Assembly (NCBI RefSeq): GCF_000585995.1
Contig: NZ_CP007410.1
Location: 1,515,430-1,579,429, forward strand
Length of the DNA stretch: 64,000 bases
From: Pseudomonas brassicacearum
GTDB lineage: Bacteria; Pseudomonadota; Gammaproteobacteria; Pseudomonadales; Pseudomonadaceae
Reading direction: 5' to 3'
This document shows, in pieces, positions 1-8,308 of the stretch. The position numbers and the translations under genes were made by a program. How positions within the stretch are numbered: position 1 is the first letter of the stretch; every line of letters starts with the position of its first letter. The notes beneath the pieces were generated by a model. It saw nothing but the letters and a program-made list of their open reading frames with translations, made no database searches and was not told the DNA's origin.

Positions 1-203
1 TGTTCGGCGTGGTGTTCTCCAGCGGCGATTCGCAGCCCATCACGGTGGCGCTGAACAACTTGGTCAACACCAGTACCGGGGCCAAGGAATACAACGTTGA
101 TATGGCGGCGGCGATGATCGCCGGGCTGCCGACCCTGCTGGTCTATGTGGTCGCAGGCAAGTATTTCGTGCGCGGCCTGACGGCCGGCGCAGTCAAGGGG
201 TAA
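1..203 (+). CDS. gtsC: Sugar ABC transporter inner-membrane permease, C-terminal end (partial)
   Basis: This is the 3' end of a gene that starts before the window; about 67 codons are visible in the frame that stops at 201-203. The hydrophobic stretch GLPTLLVYVVAGKYFVRGL followed by TAGAVKG is the usual C-terminus of MalG-type (BPD_transp_1) sugar permeases. The EAA loop would lie upstream and is not in view. The next gene, the ATPase, starts three bases after the stop, so the two are in one operon. By gene order with P. putida (gtsABCD-oprB) it should be the GtsC subunit of the glucose/mannose importer. The family call is strong; the substrate is inferred from context. Confidence 0.88.
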   Translation, partial: FGVVFSSGDSQPITVALNNLVNTSTGAKEYNVDMAAAMIAGLPTLLVYVVAGKYFVRGLTAGAVKG

Positions 204-205
204 TC

Positions 206-1366
206 ATGGCAACGCTTGAACTTCGCAACGTAAACAAGACCTATGGTGCCGGCCTGCCGGACACCCTGAAGAACATCGAGTTGTCGATCAAGGACGGCGA
301 GTTCCTGATCCTCGTCGGCCCTTCGGGCTGTGGCAAGTCGACGCTGATGAACTGCATCGCCGGCCTTGAGACCATCACCGGCGGCGCGATCATGATCGGT
401 GACCAGGATGTCAGTGGCATGAGTCCGAAGGATCGCGACATCGCCATGGTGTTCCAGTCCTACGCGCTGTATCCAACCATGAGCGTGCGCGAGAACATCG
501 AGTTCGGCCTGAAGATCCGCAAGATGAGTCAGTCTGCCATCGACGAAGAAGTCACTCGCGTGGCCAAGCTGTTGCAGATCGAGCACCTGCTCAACCGCAA
601 GCCGGGTCAACTCTCCGGCGGCCAGCAACAACGCGTGGCTATGGGCCGGGCGCTGGCGCGGCGGCCGAAGATCTACCTGTTCGACGAACCGCTGTCCAAC
701 CTCGACGCCAAGCTGCGGGTCGAGATGCGCACCGAAATGAAATTGATGCACCAGCGCCTGAAGACCACCACGGTCTACGTGACCCACGACCAGATCGAAG
801 CCATGACCCTGGGCGACAAAGTGGCGGTGATGAAGGACGGCATCATCCAGCAGTTCGGCACGCCGAAAGACATCTACACCAACCCGGCCAACTTGTTCGT
901 GGCGAGCTTCATCGGTTCGCCACCGATGAACTTCATCCCCCTGCGCCTGCAACGCAAGGACGGTCGCCTGCTGGCGCTTCTCGACAGCGGCCAGGCCCGA
1001 TGCGAGTTGCCAATGGGCATGCAGGACGCCGGCCTGGAAGACCGTGAAGTGATCCTCGGCCTGCGCCCGGAACAGATCGCGCTGGCGGGCAGCGAGGCCA
1101 ATGGCTTGCCGACCATTCGCGCTGAGGTGCAGGTCACCGAGCCTACCGGACCGGACACCCTGGTGTTCGTCAACCTCAACGACACCAAAGTCTGCTGCCG
1201 CCTGGCGCCGGACGTGGCGCCGCAGCCCGGGGAAACCCTGACGCTGCAATTCGATCCGTCGAAAGTGCTGCTGTTCGACGCCCAGTCCGGCGAACGCCTG
1301 GGCGTGGCCGGCCAGCCACAAGCTGACGTGCGGAGCGCCAACGTGGCGCAGTTCAAAGGCCGATGA
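206..1366 (+). CDS. gtsD: Sugar ABC transporter ATP-binding subunit (MalK/UgpC type)
   Basis: A 386-residue ATPase that powers uptake of glucose (probably also mannose) across the inner membrane. Visible motifs are Walker A GPSGCGKST at 38-46, the Q-loop in VFQSYALYP (82-90), signature LSGGQ at 136-140, Walker B IYLFDEP at 156-162, D-loop SNLD at 164-167 and switch His194 (YVTHD). The C-terminal third (from about residue 235) is the MalK-type regulatory OB/TOBE region, which fits the full length of the carbohydrate CUT1 class. The start codon follows the permease stop by two bases. A REP-derived hairpin at 1375-1398 separates it from oprB, which is probably in the same transcription unit. Confidence 0.95.
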   Translation: MATLELRNVNKTYGAGLPDTLKNIELSIKDGEFLILVGPSGCGKSTLMNCIAGLETITGGAIMIGDQDVSGMSPKDRDIAMVFQSYALYPTMSVRENIEFGLKIRKMSQSAIDEEVTRVAKLLQIEHLLNRKPGQLSGGQQQRVAMGRALARRPKIYLFDEPLSNLDAKLRVEMRTEMKLMHQRLKTTTVYVTHDQIEAMTLGDKVAVMKDGIIQQFGTPKDIYTNPANLFVASFIGSPPMNFIPLRLQRKDGRLLALLDSGQARCELPMGMQDAGLEDREVILGLRPEQIALAGSEANGLPTIRAEVQVTEPTGPDTLVFVNLNDTKVCCRLAPDVAPQPGETLTLQFDPSKVLLFDAQSGERLGVAGQPQADVRSANVAQFKGR

Positions 1367-1374
1367 AGAACAAA

Positions 1375-1398
1375 TGTGGGAGCCAGCGTGCTCCCACA
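1375..1398. repeat. REP-derived perfect hairpin between gtsD and oprB
   Basis: TGTGGGAGC, a 6-base loop CAGCGT, then GCTCCCACA: a perfect 9-base stem. It keeps the TGTGGGAGC end of the REP family seen elsewhere here but is collapsed to a single minimal hairpin. It lies eight bases after gtsD and has no T-run, so it is more likely a processing or stabilising stem between the ABC genes and oprB than a terminator. Confidence 0.75.
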
Positions 1399-1470
1399 AA
1401 GAAGGAGTATGCGGTGAGTGGGGGACCACCCGCCGCAATCGTTGTAAACCGCGTTAGATAAAAACAGTTA

Positions 1471-1484
1471 ATAACAATAAAGAC
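1471..1484 (+). promoter_or_regulatory. Hfq/Crc-type A-rich motif in the oprB leader
   Basis: The run AATAACAATAAAG, just before the ribosome site of oprB (GAGGATGTAGGG), has the AAnAAn repeats recognised by Hfq with Crc in Pseudomonas. oprB-type porins are known catabolite-repression targets; binding here is inferred. Confidence 0.5.
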
Positions 1485-1496
1485 GAGGATGTAGGG

Positions 1497-2843
1497 ATGA
1501 AGAAGAAAAACAACGCCCAGCTAATCTGCCAGTTGTCAGCCGTTGCGGCGATGATGCTGGCCGGTAGCGCACACGCGGCCGACGCGTTCAGCGCCGACTC
1601 GCAGTGGATGACGGGTGACTGGGGCGGTGAACGGACCAAGCTCATCGAGCAAGGTATCGACATCAAGGCCGACTACGTCGGTGAAGTCGGCGGCAACCTG
1701 CACGGCGGCTACAACAACGACAAGACCGCGCGTTACGCCGACCAGTTTGGTCTGGGTGTGGCGCTGGACCTCGAAAAGCTGTGGGGTTGGGATAACACCC
1801 AGGCCAAGATCCAGCTCACCAACCGTAACGGTCAGAACATCTCCAACGACCGTGTCGGCGACCCACGTGCAGGCACCTTGAGTTCTTCCCAGGAAGTCTA
1901 CGGCCGTGGTCACATGGTCCGCCTGACTCAATTGTGGATCAAGCACCAGTTCCTCGACGGCAAACTGGACGTCAAGGCCGGTTACTTCGGCGAAGGCGAA
2001 GATTTCAACACCTTCCCTTGCGAGTTCCAGAACCTGGCATTCTGCGGATCCCAGGCGGGTAACTGGGCAACCGGTATCTGGTACAACTGGCCGGTCATGC
2101 AAGCGGCAGTTCGCGTGAAGTACAACATCACGCCTGAGTTCTATGCGCAAATCGGCGCGTACAACCAGAACCCATCGCAACTGGAGCACGGCAACGGCTT
2201 CAAGCTCAGCGGCAGTGGTACCAAGGGCACCGTCATCCCGGTCGAGCTGGTCTGGTCGCCGAAGGTCAACAGCCTGCCGGGCGAATACCGTGTTGGTTAC
2301 TACAAAAGCACGGCCAAGGCGGATGACGTCCTTGAAGATGACAACGGTGACAATGCCGCGACCTCCGGTAACGCCTATCGCAGCCACAGCAGCAAGCACG
2401 GTTACTGGTTCGTGGCACAGCAGCAACTCACCACCCACAACGGTGATGCTTCCCGCGGCCTGAACATCGCGGCGAACGCGACCTTCCACGACAAGGACAC
2501 TAACTTCGTCGATAACTACCAGTCGTTGATGTTCGTGTACAAGGGGCCGTTCGATGCGCGTCCTAAGGATGACATCGGCATCGGTTTCGCCCGTATCCAT
2601 GTCAACGAAGACGTGAAGAAAAACTCTGAACTGGTCAACGCTGCCAACGGTGTTACCGACTACAACGATCCGCTGTTCGCACCGCTGCGTAGCACTGAGT
2701 ACAACTACGAACTCAACTACGGTATCCACGTTACCAACTGGCTGACCGTGCGTCCTAACCTGCAATACATCACTCACCCGGGCGGTGTGGATGAAGTCGA
2801 CAACGCGCTGGTGGCCGGCCTGAAAATTCAGTCGGTGTTCTAA
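1497..2843 (+). CDS. oprB: Carbohydrate-selective outer-membrane porin OprB
   Basis: A 448-residue porin that lets glucose and other sugars cross the outer membrane. Residues 1-27 form a signal peptide (MKKKNNAQL, hydrophobic core, cleavage after AHA). The mature chain has the OprB features: the opening DSQWMTGDWGG, many short amphipathic strands, asparagine-rich loops and a terminal Phe (LKIQSVF) as outer-membrane barrels require. Length fits the family. It is directly downstream of the Gts ATPase and ends at a strong terminator (2882-2912). The leader carries an A-rich motif suited to Hfq/Crc repression. Codon use resembles that of a highly expressed gene (GAC, AAC, GGT, CGT). Confidence 0.95.
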   Translation: MKKKNNAQLICQLSAVAAMMLAGSAHAADAFSADSQWMTGDWGGERTKLIEQGIDIKADYVGEVGGNLHGGYNNDKTARYADQFGLGVALDLEKLWGWDNTQAKIQLTNRNGQNISNDRVGDPRAGTLSSSQEVYGRGHMVRLTQLWIKHQFLDGKLDVKAGYFGEGEDFNTFPCEFQNLAFCGSQAGNWATGIWYNWPVMQAAVRVKYNITPEFYAQIGAYNQNPSQLEHGNGFKLSGSGTKGTVIPVELVWSPKVNSLPGEYRVGYYKSTAKADDVLEDDNGDNAATSGNAYRSHSSKHGYWFVAQQQLTTHNGDASRGLNIAANATFHDKDTNFVDNYQSLMFVYKGPFDARPKDDIGIGFARIHVNEDVKKNSELVNAANGVTDYNDPLFAPLRSTEYNYELNYGIHVTNWLTVRPNLQYITHPGGVDEVDNALVAGLKIQSVF

Positions 2844-2881
2844 CGCTGTTGCGATAAGCTCCTCTCTATGTGCGCATATTT

Positions 2882-2912
2882 GCGGACAGCCAAGGCTGTC
2901 CGCTTTTTTTTG
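2882..2912 (+). terminator. Intrinsic terminator of the gts-oprB operon
   Basis: GCGGACAGCC, loop AA, GGCTGTCCGC: a perfect 10-base stem followed by a run of eight T. It lies 38 bases after oprB. Confidence 0.92.
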
Positions 2913-2948
2913 GGGAAGCACTCCATTGTTTGGTCGGACACAGAGCCC

Positions 2949-3082
2949 TGTGGCGAAGGAGCTTGCTCCCGCTGGGTTGCGAAGCGACCCCAAAACCATT
3001 CACTGCGGTGCGTCAGCCAGACCGCATTTGCCTCGTTTACGACTGCTTCGCAGTCGAGCGGGAGCAAGCTCCCTCGCCACAA
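2949..3082. repeat. REP doublet (REPIN), GTGGCGAGGGAGC type
   Basis: A head-to-head pair: TGTGGCGAAGGAGCTTGCTC at the left and its inverted copy CGGGAGCAAGCTCCCTCGCCACA at the right, about 130 bases overall. The left copy has one change (GAAGG for GAGGG). It fills the gap between the oprB terminator and the mutarotase gene. Confidence 0.9.
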
Positions 3083-3135
3083 AAGAGCGCGTCGCGAACA
3101 GATGAGCAATTCAATGATCTCCAGGACCGCGGCCC

Positions 3136-3990
3136 ATGCATGAGCATCCGCTACAACGCTTTTTCAGATCCTTGCGCGAACGCCCGGTGTTTGCGTGGGA
3201 GCGTTATCGGCAGCGCGATGTGCTGGTGATCGATCATCCGCTGTGCCAGGCGGTGTTCAGCCGCCAGGGTGCGCAGTTGCTGCACTTTCAACCGCGCGGC
3301 CAGAAGCCTTGGTTGTGGTGTGCGGCCAAGTGGCCACACGTCGGGGCGATACGCGGCGGGGTGCCGGTGTGCTGGCCGTGGTATGGCCGTCATCCGAGCG
3401 AAAACGCCTGGCCGTCCCATGGTTGGGCGCGCCTGATCGATTGGAAACTGCTCGACAGCCGCAGTGATGAAGAGGGCGTGCACCTGCATTGGCAGTTACA
3501 ACTGTGCGACTGGCAGGTCGATCTGCATGCCGACCTGGGCGAGCGCATGGAGTTGCGCTTGAGCACCGAGCATCAAGACAGTTCTCCCTGCCAACTGAGC
3601 CAGGCTTTGCACGCGTATTGGCGTATTGGTGACATCGGTGAGGTAGCGCTGTCTGGGCTCGAAGGCGCGCAGGGGTACGACCAGTTGAGCCGTGCGGTTT
3701 GCCGGCAGGAAGGTGAATTGCGGGTCGAGGGTGGTTGTCAGCGGGTGTTCCAGCATGAGGGGGAATTGCAACTCAAGGACCACGCCTGGCAGCGGGAACT
3801 GTGCATCGACACGGGCGACAGCGCCGACACAGTGGTGTGGCATCCCGGCGCCCGGCCATTGCTGGGGGTGAGTTGGGATGAGGTGTCGGAATTCGTCTGC
3901 GTCGAAGCGGCCAGTGGCGGCACCGATAGCCTGTGCCTGGCGCCGGGGGAACGGGCGCATCTGAGTTTGCAGGCACGGGTGGGGGCTTGA
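3136..3990 (+). CDS. D-hexose-6-phosphate mutarotase (aldose 1-epimerase family, YeaD type)
   Basis: A 284-residue cytosolic enzyme of the galactose-mutarotase fold that interconverts the anomers of glucose 6-phosphate and related sugars. Family landmarks are GAQLLHFQPRGQKPWLW near residue 45, the IRGGVPVCWPWYGRHP block around 72-87, HGWARL around 97, and the late WHPGARPL and SGGTDSLCLAPGE motifs. The start at 3136 gives the typical MHEHPLQRFF opening and normal length. Position between oprB and hexR is conserved in pseudomonads. It may feed the beta anomer to Zwf. Start choice is moderately sure. Confidence 0.88.
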   Translation: MHEHPLQRFFRSLRERPVFAWERYRQRDVLVIDHPLCQAVFSRQGAQLLHFQPRGQKPWLWCAAKWPHVGAIRGGVPVCWPWYGRHPSENAWPSHGWARLIDWKLLDSRSDEEGVHLHWQLQLCDWQVDLHADLGERMELRLSTEHQDSSPCQLSQALHAYWRIGDIGEVALSGLEGAQGYDQLSRAVCRQEGELRVEGGCQRVFQHEGELQLKDHAWQRELCIDTGDSADTVVWHPGARPLLGVSWDEVSEFVCVEAASGGTDSLCLAPGERAHLSLQARVGA

Positions 3991-4020
3991 TTCAGGTTTG
4001 TGGGTGTCGCTGCTGGCCTC

Positions 4021-4118
4021 ATCGCGAGCAAGCTCGCTCCCACGTTGGGGGTTGGATGGACACAAGATTTGTGTCCGGTACAAAACCACTGTGGGAGCGA
4101 GCTTGCTCGCGATAGCGA
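4021..4118. repeat. REP pair in tail-out orientation with a central hairpin
   Basis: The left copy reads ATCGCGAGCAAGCTCGCTCCCAC and the right copy GTGGGAGCGAGCTTGCTCGCGAT, the reverse of the usual arrangement in this window. Between them, 4058-4076 is GGACACAA-GAT-TTGTGTCC, a perfect 8-base stem. The pair separates the convergent ends of the mutarotase gene and hexR. Confidence 0.88.
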
Positions 4119-4148
4119 TCCATCAGGCGAAACAATACCCAAGCCGGT

Positions 4149-5018
4149 TCAGTTGAACTCATCCCCCACCGGATACCGGCTGGCATTCAGACTTTCCTTG
4201 ATTTTGCGCAAATGCGGCTGGAAGTCCACGCCCCGGCGTAGGGTCATGCCGGTGGCGAGCACATCCAGCACGGTGAGCTGGATGATTCGCGAGGTCATCG
4301 GCATGTAGATGTCGGTGTCTTCGGGCAGCGGAATATTCAGGCTCAGGGTGCTGGCCTTGGCCAGGGGCGAGCCTTCGGCGGTCAGGCCCAATACCGAGGC
4401 GCCGTTTTCCCGGGCGATGCGCGCCACTTCCACCAGCTCACGGGTACGACCGGTGTAGGAAATGATCACGAACAGCTCGCCCGTATGCGCCACCGACGCA
4501 ATCATGCGTTGCATCAGCACATCGGCGTGGGCGGTCACCGCCAGGTTGAAACGGAAAAACTTGTGCTGGGCATCCAGCGCCACGGGCGCCGAAGCGCCGA
4601 GGCCGAAGAAGTGGATCTGGCGTGCCTGAATCAGCAGATCGACGGCCCGACTGATCAAATTGGGATCAAGGGCCTGGCAGGCGCTGTCCAATGAGGCAAT
4701 GGCACTGCCAAAGATTTTCCGGGTGTAAGCTTCCGGATTGTCATCGGCCTCTACCGCACGGCTGACATAAGCGGCGCCGCTGGCCAGGCTCTGGGCCAGT
4801 TGCAGCTTGAGTTCCGGGTAACCGCTGACGCCGAATGAACGGCAGAAACGGTTGACCGTAGGCTCGCTGACCGACGCGGCCTGGGCGAGGGCGGCGATGC
4901 TGAAGCGGGTGGCCTGCTGTGGGTTGAGCAGGATCACCTCGGCCACCTTGCGTTCGGCCTTGTTCAGGTCTTCAAGGCGACTCTGGATCTGCTCCAGTAA
5001 ATTTCGCACACGGTCCAT
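4149..5018 (-). CDS. hexR: HexR, RpiR-family repressor of glucose catabolism
   Basis: A 289-residue regulator. Residues about 1-77 form the RpiR helix-turn-helix ([25 protein letters not shown]); residues about 125-255 form a SIS sugar-phosphate domain ([20 protein letters not shown] and [19 protein letters not shown]). HexR family proteins sense 2-keto-3-deoxy-6-phosphogluconate and release DNA when it binds. The gene is divergent from zwf-pgl-eda, with a 16-base near-palindrome between them (5125-5140) as likely operator. In P. putida HexR also controls edd-glk and gap-1, which are not in this window. Confidence 0.95.
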   Translation of the reverse strand: MDRVRNLLEQIQSRLEDLNKAERKVAEVILLNPQQATRFSIAALAQAASVSEPTVNRFCRSFGVSGYPELKLQLAQSLASGAAYVSRAVEADDNPEAYTRKIFGSAIASLDSACQALDPNLISRAVDLLIQARQIHFFGLGASAPVALDAQHKFFRFNLAVTAHADVLMQRMIASVAHTGELFVIISYTGRTRELVEVARIARENGASVLGLTAEGSPLAKASTLSLNIPLPEDTDIYMPMTSRIIQLTVLDVLATGMTLRRGVDFQPHLRKIKESLNASRYPVGDEFN

Positions 5019-5110
5019 ACAAGATTCCTAGAAAGACGGGTCTTTGATACGACCCTTTGCGGTGGCCTATCCTACTGATGGCTCTGACGGACCACCACTC
5101 GGAATCGGAA

Positions 5111-5140
5111 TTTTCGAAAAATGTTGTGGTTATTACTACA
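5111..5140. promoter_or_regulatory. HexR operator region in the hexR-zwf divergent promoter
   Basis: TGTGGTTATTACTACA at 5125-5140 reads the same on both strands at 12 of 16 positions and has TGT...ACA ends as in HexR boxes. Immediately upstream, 5111-5120 is the perfect palindrome TTTTCGAAAA. The box lies 65 bases before the zwf start and about 105 bases before the hexR start, so it could control both. Confidence 0.72.
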
Positions 5141-5192
5141 TTTTTCCTTGAGTGATACCTTGAAAAAAGGTATTTGTAGCTTAACTTGATAA

Positions 5193-5202
5193 AAGAACAA
5201 AC
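5193..5202 (+). promoter_or_regulatory. A-rich Hfq/Crc-type motif at the zwf start
   Basis: AAGAACAAAC ends three bases before the zwf ATG, where a good Shine-Dalgarno is absent. The AAnAAnAA pattern fits Hfq/Crc translational repression; this is inference. Confidence 0.4.
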
Positions 5203-5205
5203 ATC

Positions 5206-6675
5206 ATGCATTCCATAACGGTTGAACCGTGCACATTTGCCTTGTTCGGTGCGTTGGGCGATCTGGCCTTGCGCAAGCTCTTTCCTGCCCTTTATCAACT
5301 CGATGGCGCGGACTTGCTGCACGAAGACACGCGGATCATCGCGTTGGCCCGTGAACCCGGCAGCGAGCAGCAGCACCTGGCGTTCATCGCCGCTGAGCTG
5401 CGCCGCTACGTGGGCGACAAGGACCTCAACGAAACCGTGCTCGAGCGCTTCCTGGCGCGACTGACTTACCTGCACGTGGATTTCCTCAAGGCTGACGACT
5501 ATGTCGCCTTGGCCGAGCGAGCCGGTTCGGCCCAACAGGTCATTGCCTATTTCGCCACCCCGGCATCGGTCTACGGCGCCATCTGCGAGAACCTGGCCAA
5601 GGTCGGCCTGAGCGAGAACACCCGTGTCGTGCTGGAGAAACCCATCGGCTCGGACCTGGAATCCTCGCGCAAGGTCAACGACGCCGTGGCGCAGTTCTTC
5701 CCGGAAAACCGCACCTATCGCATCGACCACTACCTGGGCAAAGAGACGGTGCAGAACCTGATCGCCTTGCGGTTCGCCAACAGCCTGTTCGAAACCCAGT
5801 GGAACCAGAACTACATTTCCCACGTGGAAATCACCGTGGCCGAGAAGGTCGGCATCGAAGGCCGTTGGGGCTATTTCGACAAGGCCGGTCAACTGCGGGA
5901 CATGATCCAGAACCACTTGCTGCAGCTGCTGTGCCTGATCGCCATGGATCCACCGGCTGACTTGTCCGCCGACAGCATCCGTGACGAGAAGGTCAAGGTG
6001 CTCAAGGCCCTGGCACCCATCAGCCCGGAAGGCCTCACCACCCAGGTGGTGCGCGGCCAGTACATCGCCGGTCACAGCGAAGGCAAGGCTGTACCCGGTT
6101 ACCTCGAAGAACCCAATTCCAATACCCAGAGCGACACCGAAACCTTCGTCGCCCTGCGCGCCGACATTCGCAACTGGCGCTGGGCCGGGGTGCCTTTTTA
6201 CCTGCGTACCGGCAAGCGCATGCCGCAGAAGCTGTCGCAGATCGTCATTCACTTCAAGGAACCGTCCCACTACATCTTCGCGCCCGAGCAGCGCCTGCAG
6301 ATCAGCAACAAACTGATCATCCGCCTGCAACCGGACGAAGGGATTTCCTTGCGAGTGATGACCAAGGAGCAAGGCCTGGACAAGGGCATGCAATTGCGCA
6401 GCGGTCCGCTGCAACTCAACTTCTCCGACACCTATCGCAGCGCACGGATACCCGATGCCTACGAGCGGTTGTTGCTGGAAGTCATGAACGGCAATCAGAA
6501 CCTGTTTGTCCGTAAAGATGAAATTGAAGCCGCGTGGACGTGGTGTGACCAGTTGATCGCCGGGTGGAAGAAATCCGGTGATGCGCCCAAGCCGTATGCG
6601 GCCGGGTCCTGGGGGCCGATGAGCTCCATTGCACTGATCACGCGGGATGGGAGGTCATGGTATGGCGATATCTGA
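5206..6675 (+). CDS. zwf: Glucose-6-phosphate 1-dehydrogenase
   Basis: A 489-residue NADP-dependent enzyme that oxidises glucose 6-phosphate to 6-phosphogluconolactone, the entry step to the Entner-Doudoroff route. The coenzyme site [10 protein letters not shown] is at 15-24, EKPIG at 144-148, and the active-site signature RIDHYLGKE at 172-180. Length is normal. It is the first gene of zwf-pgl-eda and its last codons overlap pgl by 14 bases, which implies translational coupling. Expression is likely controlled by HexR through the box at 5125-5140. The gene lacks a strong ribosome site; an A-rich stretch occupies that place. Confidence 0.97.
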   Translation: MHSITVEPCTFALFGALGDLALRKLFPALYQLDGADLLHEDTRIIALAREPGSEQQHLAFIAAELRRYVGDKDLNETVLERFLARLTYLHVDFLKADDYVALAERAGSAQQVIAYFATPASVYGAICENLAKVGLSENTRVVLEKPIGSDLESSRKVNDAVAQFFPENRTYRIDHYLGKETVQNLIALRFANSLFETQWNQNYISHVEITVAEKVGIEGRWGYFDKAGQLRDMIQNHLLQLLCLIAMDPPADLSADSIRDEKVKVLKALAPISPEGLTTQVVRGQYIAGHSEGKAVPGYLEEPNSNTQSDTETFVALRADIRNWRWAGVPFYLRTGKRMPQKLSQIVIHFKEPSHYIFAPEQRLQISNKLIIRLQPDEGISLRVMTKEQGLDKGMQLRSGPLQLNFSDTYRSARIPDAYERLLLEVMNGNQNLFVRKDEIEAAWTWCDQLIAGWKKSGDAPKPYAAGSWGPMSSIALITRDGRSWYGDI

Positions 6676-7375
6676 AGTGAAACTGCCCCAGGGCGTCAGC
6701 GCCCTCGAGTTCAAAAGCCCGGTGTTGCTGGCTGAAGGCTTGGCGTTGAAAGTGGCCGAGCAGTTGCGGGGTGCGCTCGATGCCCGTGGCGCGGCCACCT
6801 TGGTGGTGTCCGGCGGTCGAAGCCCGGTGGCATTTTTCCAGAGCCTGGCCAAACAGCCGCTGGACTGGTCGAAAGTGGTGGTGAGCCTGGCCGATGAGCG
6901 CTGGGTGCCGGTTGAACATGCCGACAGCAATGCCGGCCTGCTCAAGCGCTATCTGCTGCAAGGTGCCGCGGCCAAGGCCCAGTTCCTGAGCCTCTACAGT
7001 GCCAGCGCCAACCTGGAGGCGGCTGCCGAACAGGCGGATCGCTTGTTGGCCGAGCTGCCGCCCATCGATGTACTGATATTGGGCATGGGCGACGACGGGC
7101 ACACCGCCTCGCTGTTCCCTGACAGTCCGAACCTGGCCGAAGCCCTGGATGCCAACGGTACGCGCCGTTGCTGGCCGATGTTGGCGCCGACCGTGCCGCA
7201 CCAGCGCTTGACCATGAGCCGCGCCTTGCTGGCCTCGGCGAAACACAAAGTGCTGTCGATTTCCGGTCAGTCGAAATTGACCACCCTGAACGCCGCGGTG
7301 GCCGGTGACGATGTCGCCCAAATGCCGATCCGCGCGTTTCTGCAACCTACGTTAGAGATTTACTGGTGCCCATGA
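6662..7375 (+). CDS. pgl: 6-phosphogluconolactonase
   Basis: A 237-residue lactonase that hydrolyses 6-phosphoglucono-lactone to 6-phosphogluconate. The NagB-like fold is shown by [14 protein letters not shown] near residue 50, [10 protein letters not shown] near 77-86 and [16 protein letters not shown] near 138-153 (the last two are the family signatures). I chose the ATG at 6662 ([10 protein letters not shown]); an in-frame ATG at 6647 lies deeper in zwf and would add five residues. The start overlaps the end of zwf, and the 3' end is immediately followed by eda. Confidence 0.95.
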   Translation: MAISEVKLPQGVSALEFKSPVLLAEGLALKVAEQLRGALDARGAATLVVSGGRSPVAFFQSLAKQPLDWSKVVVSLADERWVPVEHADSNAGLLKRYLLQGAAAKAQFLSLYSASANLEAAAEQADRLLAELPPIDVLILGMGDDGHTASLFPDSPNLAEALDANGTRRCWPMLAPTVPHQRLTMSRALLASAKHKVLSISGQSKLTTLNAAVAGDDVAQMPIRAFLQPTLEIYWCP

Positions 7376-7392
7376 ACCAAGGATCAGCCGCT

Positions 7393-8058
7393 ATGAAAAA
7401 CCCTTCCCCGACCGTTTCCATGGCGGACAAAGTTACCCTGATCGACAGCCTCTGCGCCAAGGCGCGGATCCTGCCGGTGATCACCATCGCCCGCGAACAG
7501 GACATCCTGCCGTTGGCCGACGCCCTGGCTGCCGGTGGTTTGACGGCGTTGGAAGTGACCTTGCGTTCTCAGTACGGCCTCAAGGCCATCCAGGTGTTGC
7601 GTGAGCAGCGTCCGGAACTGGTGACCGGCGCTGGCACCGTGCTCGACCGTCACATGCTGGCCGCCGCCGAGGCCGCCGGTTCGCAGTTCATCGTCACGCC
7701 AGGCATCACCCGTGATCTGCTCGAGGCCAGTGTTGGCAGCCCTATCCCGTTGCTGCCGGGCATCAGCAACGCCTCTGGCATCATGGAGGGCTATGGCCTG
7801 GGCTATCGCCGCTTCAAGTTGTTCCCGGCGGAAGTCAGCGGCGGCGTCGCGGCCATCAAGGCCTTGGGCGGCCCGTTCGGCGAAGTGAAATTCTGCCCGA
7901 CCGGCGGCGTGAGCCCGGCCAACATCAAGAGCTACATGGCGTTGAAAAACGTGATGTGCGTGGGCGGCAGCTGGATGCTTGATCCGGAGTGGATCAAGAA
8001 CGGCGACTGGGCCCGCATCCAGGAATGCACCGCCGAGGCATTGGCGCTGCTGGACTGA
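7393..8058 (+). CDS. eda: KDPG aldolase (2-keto-3-deoxy-6-phosphogluconate / 2-keto-4-hydroxyglutarate aldolase)
   Basis: A 221-residue class I aldolase that cleaves KDPG to pyruvate and glyceraldehyde 3-phosphate. The Schiff-base lysine is in RRFKLFPAE (Lys142 from this start), the general base Glu54 in ALEVTLRS, and phosphate-binding residues are in CPTGGV (169-173). The start at 7393 (MKNPSPTVSM) is preferred because AAGGA lies about nine bases upstream; ATG 7372 and GTG 7366 are in-frame alternatives that overlap pgl. It is the last gene of the operon, closed by the terminator at 8098. Confidence 0.95.
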   Translation: MKNPSPTVSMADKVTLIDSLCAKARILPVITIAREQDILPLADALAAGGLTALEVTLRSQYGLKAIQVLREQRPELVTGAGTVLDRHMLAAAEAAGSQFIVTPGITRDLLEASVGSPIPLLPGISNASGIMEGYGLGYRRFKLFPAEVSGGVAAIKALGGPFGEVKFCPTGGVSPANIKSYMALKNVMCVGGSWMLDPEWIKNGDWARIQECTAEALALLD

Positions 8059-8097
8059 TTAGCTTTACCGAAACCTCGTTGGGTGTTCTACGGCTTT

Positions 8098-8130
8098 ACG
8101 GTGCGCTTGGTCGGCGCGCCGTTTTTTTTT
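8098..8130 (+). terminator. Terminator of zwf-pgl-eda
   Basis: ACGGTGCGC, 7-base loop, GCGCGCCGT (one G-T pair), followed by nine T. It lies 40 bases after eda. Confidence 0.88.
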
Positions 8131-8174
8131 GCCCGGGATTTTGTATCGCGCATGACGGCACAACACTAAGCCCC

Positions 8175-8308
8175 GTGGCGAGGGAGCTTGCTCCCGCTGG
8201 GTCGCGCAGCGGCCCTGAAACCTGGCGACGCGGTGGATCAGGTTGACTGAGTGGCCTTTGAGAGGGGGCTGCTTCGCAGCCCAGCGGGAGCAAGCTCCCT
8301 CGCCACAA
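8175..8308. repeat. REP doublet (REPIN), GTGGCGAGGGAGC type
   Basis: GTGGCGAGGGAGCTTGCTCC at the left and GGAGCAAGCTCCCTCGCCAC at the right, facing inward. The right end (CGCCACAA) touches the stop codon of the aminotransferase gene at 8309-8311 with no base between. Confidence 0.9.

Noticed and set aside
143..1438. 431-codon minus-strand frame opposite gtsD
   Set aside because: It is the antisense of a clear ABC ATPase with all motifs intact. Its composition (His, Gln, Arg, Val-rich) is typical of shadow frames in GC-rich DNA.
2868..3229. Short plus-strand frames between oprB and the mutarotase gene
   Set aside because: They cover the terminator and the REPIN (LARDKL/EQAPSP-type REP translations) and have no family resemblance.
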